A program made the position numbers and the translations under genes. A stretch of 64,000 bases of DNA from Setaria digitata (taxonomy: Eukaryota; Nematoda; Chromadorea; Rhabditida; Setariidae): positions 558,001 to 622,000 of the forward strand of contig RCAB01000003.1 in NCBI GenBank assembly GCA_003640385.1. The letters are read 5' to 3'. This document shows positions 51,301 through 63,300 of the stretch, piece after piece; within the stretch, counting starts at the first letter, position 1, and each line of letters opens with the position of its first letter. The notes under the pieces were generated by a model. It saw only the letters and a program-made list of their open reading frames with translations. It searched no databases and was not told the origin of the DNA.

Positions 51301-54300
51301 CTTCTGTGACCGGTCACCTTCTTTCATTTCTTTTGCGTCGTCCGTGTTTTTAAGGTCAATATGAGGTCATGTATACGAGATTTATTCTTTTTTGTTGCTG
51401 TTGTTGAATACGTGTCCAGTTTATGGCTGTGAAAATTATTTGTACAATCGAAACCTTTGTTTGACAGCACATGTTACGTAAGATTAGACAGAGCTTTTAG
51501 CTAAAGTTCTCAGGATAGATTATAGCTTAAAGCAAAGGTTAAAGGTTATAATACCAGTCATTAGCATTCCTAACTCTGACCGTAAAAACCGTAAATATTT
51601 AATGATCGATTAGAAAATCTCTGAAGCTTAAAAAGTAAATATCTTTCCATCAATTTTTCTTTAATTTCATCTCAATGTAATAAACTTAAATCATTTCAAC
51701 AGACTATTCTTCGGTACCATTTTCATTTTGTTCCAACCTATTCCACTGTTCATTCGAGTCTTCCTCCTAACATAACATATGAATGCTTTTTTCTTATTTA
51801 CGGAATATTTACTCACTTTTGACGTACTACGTGTCTATTACAAATGAACGAGACATATGAAGCGGTGAAAACCGAAAAGCTTGTAATCATTTTATAAACC
51901 AGTTTATTTTATCATTTCAAAAATATTTCATTGACTCATGCTGAACAGATGTGCTCACGTATAATTAACGTATATCCGTACAGTATCGAGACTCGAAGAA
52001 AACCTAAGTTGTTCAAGTTGGTAAAAAATGACTGACGAAAGTTTGCCTGGGGTATAAACGCATATCATAACTCACCCTCCCCTTTCCTTTTTGCTGAAAT
52101 TTTTAACAAAATGTTTTCCTCCTCATTGTGTCAGTTTAATTTACTTCATTCCCACGCTGATGAAGAAAAGAAAAAAGGGAAAAGGAGAAAGAGACGATTA
52201 TTCCATTTCATTTTTATTGTTTGTATCAAACAAAGTACAAATTTTCCGATTAGTTTTGGTACATTTTCATTAAGTATTTGTTGTCAACATCATAACATAA
52301 AGAGAAAAAAAGGAAAATTAATTTCCTTCCTGTTAGCCTTCCGAAATATTCTTCTAAAGGTCTCTTCCCCACTCTGGCGTGGTCTCCTCCTTTCCTAATA
52401 AAAATTAACAAATTACCAATTATCAGATTAAGAAGATTGATAATTAACTAGCAAGTGTGGGGATATGTTTGTATATGAGAATGTCATTAATAACAAAATC
52501 TGGCTGTAATTTTAGAAGAAAAAATACTTTTTCGTTGTTCATTTTTCGTGAGCAGTTATCTTTTCACTTAAATTAAATAGATTTAGCATTAAAATTGTGA
52601 CATTTGCGTATTGGAGTGATCAATCCTGATCAGTCATGGTAATGACCATGGCTGATAGTAGACAGCTTCAAGGTGAAGTTCCGGTTAGTTTGAGTTTTAA
52701 ACTTTTCCACAGGTATAATGACGAAAGAATACTTTTTGTGGAGGGGACGAAAGCGAAGAAAAATCTGCGTGATTAGTATGGCATGATGTGAGGATTGACA
52801 TTGGCTATTTGAACAAAATGTCCTACTGTGCTTTCATAGGCTAACTTGCTAATACTGTGGTACTTCTCACTTGCCCCTATTAGTCCAGTATTCCGGTAAT
52901 TCAGATGTCTGATTTGGAGCCAGTTAGCATCTCAGGATCCTAATAGATTGAAGTCAAGAGGATTCCAGAATCTAGAAAAACGAAGCAGTTTCAAGACAGT
53001 TGACGAGCTGAATATAAGGTCATTTTGGCAGCAAAGCAGGTGATAGTTATCCTCTCTCTCGGAATCCTTAGAGTTTATTTCCTTCGGAAAATCCTCATTT
53101 TTATGCAGCTTCCACTGAGTGTGATGAAAGTTTCCATTAGACAAATATGAAACTTTGGAAGTACCAAAGAATCGGTTGGCCTTGCTGAGGTTTTAGTAAT
53201 TGCTTTGGAGAGCAAACTAGTTACAGGTATGAAATGTTAGTGTCGGGAGGACGGGGAGGCGAAGCGCGATTACTGTAACCAAACAAACATCGTCAACCAT
53301 ACATATAAAAATGCATACAACGGTTTTATGGTTATATCAGTGAAGAGTGAGGAAGATTAGGAAGTGCTATTTGGAATATTCCAGTTGCGGGTCTTAACCG
53401 ATTTATACCATCTGACCGAGATCGGAATTTCAGGACGTTTTGAGGGGAAACTGAATGATGAACTTCTAATATTCCTTTCATCATCATTATATTAAGCATA
53501 TGTCTTTATCATCTTCCGCAGAGATTCTGGGTACTGTATATCCTTTTACCAGTGAATTCTTCGCGTGAAAATTAGAGTGATATTGAGGTGTTTGTGATCG
53601 AGTCGTAATTACCAGAATGCGGCATATGGTATAAACCGATATCATAAACGAATATGCCTACTTGTAATTGAACCAATTTAAGTAAGATTCTTGCACTGTT
53701 CTCTGAAAGGTTTCTGCCGCTTCGTCAAGATTCTTCTGATTCTGATTCAAGTGGATGAAGAGCTGTTCGGTTCAATGATCAGAAAAACTTATCTTCTCTC
53801 TTTTTTCTCCTCAAAATGTGGCCGCACGTAGAACGTTGCGTCATGATACTAAAGCATCATACATCAAGATCCCTCCTTTTTTGCATATTTTTTGCGGTCT
53901 GAAGAAGCGATTCTCCTTCAGAAGGTTACGTGATTTAAGAATATTAGACACTCATTAGTGTGTGTCTTGGCTCCTGCTCATCATCCATTTCATCCTTAAT
54001 TTAATTAGTTTACTGCTGAAGATCAGGGAGGGTAGAAGGTTGTTTGCCTCTTTTTGAGTGCTTGAAAACGCCGACACACCTGCTGTTTCGAGTAGAAATT
54101 TCCTCGAGATCATCAATATCATATATCATCAATCAGGTAGGTCAAGTAAACCACGAAACTATGAGTACATCATTCGCTGCGAAAGCGGAGGATGCATGGC
54201 GATTTCTTTCTCAATCACATTTAAAATAGCTGTCGTTGAAGCCAGTATGGGGACTTCTATTTGCCTTAATCATAATCTATCGCAACGTAACCACGTACGT

Positions 54301-57300
54301 TTAAACACTTCACGCTGTCCCGAATGATTGCCTGCTTCTGTTTCCTTCAGTGTTTCTCTTTTCTGAAATAAAGCGCTCCTTCCTCCCGTTATTAACAGGT
54401 CAATCACTTCAATGCATACAAGTTTTGCGTATTTACTCACCTGATGGTAATATTTATGTGATCATTGGAGTGAAATTCAGATGAACTACATTGGGCGGCA
54501 CATCAACCACACTGTGGCTTCCGCTGATTTGCATATAAGCATAAAAAGTCTCTCTGTAAATATACGCACAGGTAGGATGGATCGGAATAGCAAGCCTTTT
54601 TTTGCTTGCTCATTAGCATAAGCTTATCGCAAATAAGAAGTACTATATGCAAACAAATGCATTCCAACTTACTTCCCTTCTTTTCTCATTATCAATTCGA
54701 TAGCAATGCCTTTGACTTCAACGACAGATCACAATGGTTCTGCTGAAAATGTGATGTGATAGCTTTAATCACTTTAAGTCAATTCCAAATTCACAGTGAT
54801 TTCGTCAAACTCGCAGTTATTTTATGACAATTCTAATGAGGTCCGTTCAGAAAACTTACCACCGTCCTGTTGTAAAACCTTTCTTCCTAATAAATTAATA
54901 TGACATCTTTTCTTTACTTGTAAAGAAAGTTGTGGGAAGGAAAAAAGTTCAGAAAACTTTGAATTGTATGTTGAACCTTTTAAAATTTACGATCTCTGTA
55001 TAGTAGGAAGCCGTTCACTTAATTAGAAAAGGCATCTGGAAGAAAAGGATGGTAATTGGGTTGCTAACATTTTGGAATCAGTACTAAGAAAAGGAATTGA
55101 TCCTCTTTTATACAATTATCTTTCTGTAAGTGTGGGATAAATAAATATCTCCCTTTTAAAATTTTTTCCTTTTCTCATTATCGACTAATCAATTTCTATA
55201 GAAAGTCGGAGGAGTTTCATAAAATTTGGAAAGGAAAAAGAAGGTGCACTTCCGGTATGTATAAATTCATTACAAGGACATTTCTATCTGACGAAAAGTG
55301 TGCCTAATTGTGAACAGACTTTTCGGAGCCATTTAATTTAACTAAACGAATGATTTCGCAGTGCAAAATATGCTAAGAAATAAACAAAAACCCCGCAGAA
55401 AAGGTGAAAAACAGTTTCTGACAAAAGATTTTCCTGTGATAAGAGAAGACAATTAGTGCGTGTTCAAATCGTAATTATTTCCTTCTGGTCTTTTTTGTTT
55501 TCTTTCCTTTTCTATAGAACGTTATGGATTCAGAAGATGAGGAGGGAGGAATTGTGGTTAAAGTTACGGTACTAAAGTTGAGGTTAATGAGAAGTTATAT
55601 AATTGCTTTGAAAGAGAAGTGAGATTTCCCAAGGTGTTATTTCATCTAAGTAAAGGATAGGGGGCGATGTTTCAAATTTAACAGTAAGTTAACAAAAATT
55701 CGAATTAAATTTAGATCAGATTTTGATTTTACTAAATTTCAATGGGTACATGTAAATTTCAGTGGTTATATATTTGCATAAAGGATTAACAGATTTTAGC
55801 TGACAGGTAAAATTTTAATTTTTTCTTTCCAGTGGCTTTTTCTCCTGCTTGGTAAATTTACATTGAAAACTTGAATGCGAGAAAAACAGAACTTGTCCTG
55901 GGAGTTCCCATCAGCATATCGTTCCGTTCCCATAAAGCTTTTTAGGAGGAAGTGAAGAGAGATCGACTAGAAACATTATGTTTATTCAGCATGCGTATTG
56001 TTCTATTCAGTCTTGCCAATTTCAGATAAAAAAGAAATAGCATTTATTGGGAGAGAAACAAAATTCAACTTTTCTTTCAGACAAAATCACAAAATTAAAT
56101 TTCTGAAATTGATGAGGAGGAAAAAATTTTCTTCCTAAAAGATGGTAGTTGTGAGGAACAAGAAAAAAAGTAAATAAATTTTCAATAAATTGGAAAAGAG
56201 TGAAATTTTATTTCCTCTTATTTTCGATGTTCTCATCATTTTCCTCAAATTTTAATACCTCTTTATATTTTACATCACCTGTGACTTGTTCGCTAAAAGA
56301 TTTTGGCCACATGAAGAAATCAAATTATATAATTACTGGATAATGATTATAGTTGCTGCCTTCCGGTAGTAACACTTCTAGCGCTTTTTCCATCTTGCCG
56401 TTACTAATTAAAAAGAATTGCACTTTTCCAATTTTTTCTCTTAAAATATATTTATCCAAATATTCGATATTCCACGAACCAGTTAATGCCAAAGTCACTC
56501 TTTGGAAAGTATCTTGAATATGAAGAAATTAAATATGATTAATTTATATTTCACCGAATTAAGTTTAGTTTTTTATTAAAGGAAGATTGACAACGAGGAT
56601 TCATTTTTCTCTTCGTTATTAATTGACCCTATAAGGATAACTTCAGTGGTTTGCACGATAGTTGTATATCATGTAGTATGCAATGAATGAATAACTTCTG
56701 CTACTACTCAATAACTTATCCCCGAGAGATCCTTGGAAACAGAGAGGTGCGGGAGGTAATGAATTGGAGATGAGAGGTAGCGTAAGGGTCATTAAATACT
56801 GTTATTACTTTGGTACAAGTGGTTGAGATGAGATGACGAAGGATTTTGACTCATTAAGGGATTTTTCTTTAGAAATCATCTTGTCATAAACAAAGTAGTA
56901 CATATCCTGTGCGATAGTTGCTTTAATTTAATTACAAAAATAATTAATAAATCAACTGATAGCGCTGCCATCCTCGCTCAAATTAGTTTTGAAACGAAAT
57001 TTGGGTAATTTATTACACATACGTTCATGCATAAAATATTTGTTTTCAGCGCCTACTTATAAGTGTTTTCAGCGCCTACTTATAAGATATTAATTACAGT
57101 GGCATAGGATGTCAGGGTGTAAGTCAACCAGTTTAACTTTCCGTATTATATCTCTAAATTATAAATTTCGGATGATTAACGTCAAATTATCTTGTTACGA
57201 TCTTTTTTTTTTTTAATTCTAATTGTTGATTTTCTAGATTTGCCTCAATATAGATGCCTTGGATTTAACTAGAGGGGTGTTCTGAGTCTGACTAGGTAAA

Positions 57301-60300
57301 TTTTTAACATTTAGCCAAATGGATTGATTTACGGATTTGTTGGATCAGATTTTTTTTTAATTTAATTAAGTAAAATTTTTCGACATCTTGGAGAATAATA
57401 TCATATTTGATTTTATAGAAGATAGGTAGTTTTGCAGACCTCATTTAAATCCTTGCAATTAAAATTCTTGCATGCACAAATTATGAGTTGTCTTTTCTCA
57501 GGAATGGATTGTTCTAGAATAGGGTATACCTGGAAATCGTTAACTAAATATATTCAAAAGAATTTTTGCTTGTTGAAGTGATGACGAATGGTAGTTGTGA
57601 TGAATAGTCGAAGCAGGTGACAATTGGTACTACCTGAATTACGCTGATTACGTCATAACTACCTTTAACAATTACTATCCTTTGAGATAATACAGATGAA
57701 ATTACACAAAAGGAAAACGAACTACAAAATGAATTTGTGATAATAAATTAGTTTATTACTTAGGACAGGCACCTTCACCTCTTGTTGTCAGCAAAACAGA
57801 CGAATAAATGAGATCGATAATTTAGAAAAGGTAAAAATGCACCTGTCATTGTATGTTTTATTATGCAGTTGTACGGTGAAGGAAAGAAATAAATAAATTA
57901 AATGCTGATACTCACAAAGCATTTGAACAGAAGAATTATCTGTTCTTATTTTAACTACTATCACGTTATATTAATGTCAATCTACTCTATGTTAATCTTG
58001 GTTTTTAATCATTACTTCCTTCTTTTTTCTGTTATTTTCAAATGAATATTTCAATTACTAATTTGTTAAATTAGAATGAGATAGTGATTATTAACATTAA
58101 AAATAATTGCTAGTTATTCCAATCAATTGTTATCTACTAATAAATTGAATTATTCAATAACAAACTCCATATTTAACTTAGGTCTCATAATTAAAATTCG
58201 ATTTATGTTGAAATCCAATAATTATGGAACGCAAAGAAAACATTTAAAAGAATCAAGATGAGAAGAAATACTAAACAACACATCAAACGCAACATTTTGC
58301 ACATTTTACAGTACCAATAAACTATTTAATCTACTAGTTCGCTAATTAATTAAAGTTTTCTTGATTATATGGCCTTATACAAATGACAATAATTTAATTG
58401 TAAACAAGTCGTTAAGTCACTGAAACAAGCAACAATATGTGAGTGGATAATTAAATGTTGGATCAAATTACAAGCAATTACAAGAAGTTCGTTGTATTAT
58501 TTTCCGTTACTCTTCATATCTTACTTGACCACTATCAGTATTTTCAAGTCTTTATCATCATCGCATTCATTCGATAATAGAATTTCTTTTTTTTAGCAAA
58601 TGCTTAACTTGAAAATTTGGTATATCATCAAATTATCTGAGAAACAAACCGGAAACTCTCTCTCAAGTTAGGCACACTGTAATTGCTTTTCTCTTTCCTC
58701 TTAAGTTTTGTTTTTACGAAGAAAGAGATTGTTGGCGTTTTTCCTCTTTTTTTGAAATTTTGAAGGAGAGAAATTCATTTATGGTGACACCTTTCCTTTC
58801 ACATATTGAGGTGTAACCGTGCATAGATCCGTGTCCCAACGGGATTGCTTCGACCACTTTGCAACACATTAAATTGTTTTCGAGCCGGAAGCTGATTCCA
58901 GTGAAAAGTAGAACAATTTAATTTAAATGAGATTAATTTTCTCTTGGCGATAATGTCAAACATACCAATTAATTATCATTGCTTTGTCGGATTCACTCTT
59001 CGAATGAATAATCCATAGAGCTAAATTTTTGTAAATGTTAGTGGAAAGGATTTGATGGGAAAATTAATTTTATTTTGATTGAAGAAGTTAAAAACGAGAA
59101 GTAATTTTAATATTTTTATCAAAGTAGGTGCTTTCTTCTTTGTTGTTATTTTTCTTTTCTCTTTTGTAGACTGAAGATTTAAATTTCAAAAAATTCATGC
59201 CATTAGAAGAATGAGCTTTCATCTCTTAATTTGAACGAGTTTTATGAAATTTTCGCCTGTCAAATCAAATTCAGAACTTTAACAGCTTTTCTTTTCTTTT
59301 CTGAATTTCGTATGTGTTCAATGAAAGGACGGAAATGAATTTGTTAATAGTTTTTCACGAAAGTTGTTTGGTCGATTGAGGGTGGAAAAGAGAAATAGTT
59401 GATTGATGAAATAGTCCGAATTTACTGACTCACTTTCTTATTCCCGAGAGAAGTGACGAAGTGCGGGAAGCTGTGAGTTCATCAGGTCAAACGAAGCGGC
59501 AACATCAATTCTCTCAGTAGCATCTCCTGGGATTTCGCGGAGAGAAGGAACTTCTTTACCATTGAACTCTTTGGTCAAACAGGAAAATGAAATATATATC
59601 TGGAAATTCAATTTAGCAATGAAGATGTTTGCTTTGTTATGATTATTTATCGTTTGTTGATATTTTCCACAATAAGCAAAAAGGAAATCAGCCAAGACTA
59701 GCCGTCACGAAGTATTTTATTACAGCACTGGGACTGCTAGTGGAAGTGCCAAATGCTCAATCTTTCTCTGCCGCAACTATTCCCTCAAACAGAAATTGCC
59801 TTTTCAAAAAGCAAATAATACATATGAGAGAAAAAAGTAAAGAAATTTGAAAATAAAATTAAGGGAAAATTTCGGGTGACAGAACTGTTTTGGAGAAACT
59901 GAAGTTTCAAAAAAATTGTGGTTGCGGTTAGTATGCACGGTTTTTCTTGCAAGTCTGATTCGTTTGCAGATGTAGACATCAAGTCCTTGCATTCAATTTA
60001 CACATACAAAAACAATTTTTTTGCAGTACCGGAGATGTTGAATGCGATAGTTGTAGATTTACGCATTAATGGAGTATAGATTATATGATATGATATAATA
60101 ACTTGCACTGATAAGTTCTACAGTATCTCTTAGTAAAATTCTCTTTCCGAACCTTCACTCAAACAGTAGGCAACTTGTTTGATAAATCACGATTTTTTTT
60201 AACTGGGATATATCAATGAGGTGAAGTGGAATCTGAACTCTATTTCCTTCTGCACAGTGTTTTTTCTCAAGTATTTTATGTAACTTTACAAGTTGCAAAT

Positions 60301-63300
60301 TTTTTTTACAAGGAGTTGGAATGTATGTCTACTGGGTCAAAGGTCAAAGCAGATAAATGAACAATTATGATGCAATTTCTCGCATTTTTAGGACACTAAT
60401 GAAGTCATAAAAGGGAAAGGGAAATGATGAAGAGCACTGATGACTGTAATAAATTTCCAAAAAGATTCATTTCATTTTGATGCGGTGCAGCTTTGTATTA
60501 ATAAATACTATCGGCTAGAATCGATCTGAGGATATATTGCACAATGAATGAGTAATTAATTTCTTTTGCAATAGTAAACATACTGAATATTATTCGAAAT
60601 GGAATTTGCTACATTTGGTGGCAAATTAATTGGACCTTTAATTAGGCCGTGTCTCTTTTCTTTTAATTGACATGATTTTATTAATTGTTTAGGTAGTCCT
60701 TCTTGTTCGTATCCACTTACTACTTTCGAAGTATATAAGGAATTAGATATCATTTTGTTATTGAGAAAGAACAATTACAAGTTTGGATAAAAGAGAATGG
60801 ATGAATGCTGTCTATTTCCTCCCTCGGGAAGCAGTAACAGTCTATCATTCACCGCCACCACTCATTTATTAGCATTTGACTTTCAGACTAAGTGCTAGGG
60901 TGCTGCATGATGGACATAGAATGAAGAAAACTTAGGGGATGAGACTCCATAAATTAGACAGTAATAAAAGAAAGTGAATGAAGAGTGAATTTATGAAAGA
61001 AGTCAAGTAACCGGGATTTCGACTTGTCAAGAATCAGCCATACGTAGGATAAATGTAGATAGAAGAGGAAAATCGCATCAAATCAAGGAGAAAGAGAAAT
61101 ATTCCAGGATATTGAACGTAAATTTTCAAACACTTGATTTTAATTTGTTGATCACCAGGTGGTGGTAATATCATTCGAAATTCAAATCTGATTGTAAAGT
61201 GTCTGAATTTTGGAATAACTACAATGTTTTTTTGATTGTTCTAAGGAAACTAACTGTTATAATTTGCAGTTTCCCTGAAATTTTGAATTAATCTACAAGA
61301 GGATTTCTAAATAATATCGAAAATTTAATTAACCAAACAATCGTTTTAAATGATCTAATTAAGGTTTTTTTTATTTCTTTTTTCTCCTTTAAATTTGATT
61401 TTGATTAATAGTACGCTGAAGCCACAAAGCAAAACCTAATCATGTCTTCTCCTATTACTACTAATAGCGCAGCATCAAATACTCATGGCCTTCGCAAATT
61501 TCCCATGAATAGCCATTGTTCAATTCAAATCATTTATGGCTTCGCTAATTTGAAAACTTCCACAATTTATTATTTTGCGGTAATTATTGCTGTTGCATAT
61601 AAATATACTGTGTGAAATTACACTGAACAATTCTAATTGATTATTGAAATTAAAATTTCTGTTTATTCATTTATTGTTACCCATGCGCAATTACTAATTT
61701 GAAAGAAGTTATGAGGAGATGAAAGTGAAATTGTTCATTTATCAGTTTGTCAGACTGCAACTTCCTTGAACGTGTGCAGTGGCAAAGTCCTCCATCCAAA
61801 CTGTTCCATTGCAGATTCATCTCGATTCTTTGTGGATTCAGTTAGCTCTAAAACAACTGATTTCAGTTTCTTTTAATTCGTTTCAAACTTATCAGTGATA
61901 GCGGAGGCAAAGGTGGATTTTAAGTCACACACACTGAAACAGCATGGAGTGCTTGTGATATGATTAGACAAGGGAATCAGTAATATGGAAAGACAGCATA
62001 GATAGACTGTTTGCTATCGGACAAGATGAGATTCGACGGGGGGTAGGATGAAGCGGCCTGTACACAAAGCGATAAACGTTGTGTTATTTGCATTTCTTGA
62101 ATGGCAATTTATTGCCCTTCAAATTTGTCCTAAAATTAGACCAAACATTTCCATTGAGTTTGGGAGACTCTGTGAGTAGCCCCGTCGTCCTTCGTTAATT
62201 CCCTTCCTCTCCCCCGCCGTCATTCCGTCACGTACCCTACGTTTCCCACGTTCTCCTCACTCCTCCTTCACTTCCTTCTTTCTCCCTTCTCGGGCAACTT
62301 CATCTCGGTGCTTACATCTTTTCGATGGTGCAGAAATGCAAATGAAGCAATCTTTTCGTTGCAGGTCCGCTCTCGGTGCCATTTCAAACATTTCAGATGT
62401 TTGGACGAGGCCCATTACATCAGAGGAAAGGAAACGACCGTCGAATGAAATAATTTTATGAATCGCTTCCAATATTAAATAGTATTACAGCAGAAATGAT
62501 GTAATTTGGAAACTAAAGAAGACATTTGAAAGTAATGATAAAATTCAAAATACATTTCAGTAATTACCTAAGCTTTTCCTCGCATTCTTTCTCTTATCAC
62601 TAACTACGCGCTACNAATCGGCTACAATACATTTTGCTGGCTCCAGTTACTACCAAGTTTCTTTCCCGTTTTTTCTGGAAAGGATAAGAGAGAATCACGA
62701 CGATTTATCAGCGGGATGATAATTGATAGGAACAAAAAAAGACTGACGATATTTTATTACATTATGGAGAAATTTCTCGAAGCACTTATTCATGAATGTT
62801 GCAAAACTTTGTATAAGCGCAACATAATGCATGTTTGACAGCCTTCTATTCACTTTTTCCCATTAAAATTTATGAAACTGACAAGTGGGAAATTCATGGA
62901 ATAATTTCGAGATTTTTTGAATTTCAAATTGAATTGCCTTCTATGGTTAAGTTTACTTCTCATAATTTTTACTTTTTTGAATGGCTAATTAATTCTTTTC
63001 TTGCTTCGCTAATTTTATATTTTGCTATCATTCCATAGATTGTTTTCATTTTCCCCTTTTTCAGAGTTCGTTTTTTAAAAAAACCTTTAATTAAAATAAA
63101 CTTAAACATAATGGAACAGTCTCGAGAAATGGCAATCAACGATAGTCGTCAATTTGGAAATCGTAAAATTAACATACGCAATACCTCGTTTGCCTCATAT
63201 GTCCAATACATTTGACCATTGTAAATCTTCCATATTGGATTACTGTGTGCAAACACACACACACATACAGACAGGGACAGACTGACAGACAGATTATTTG

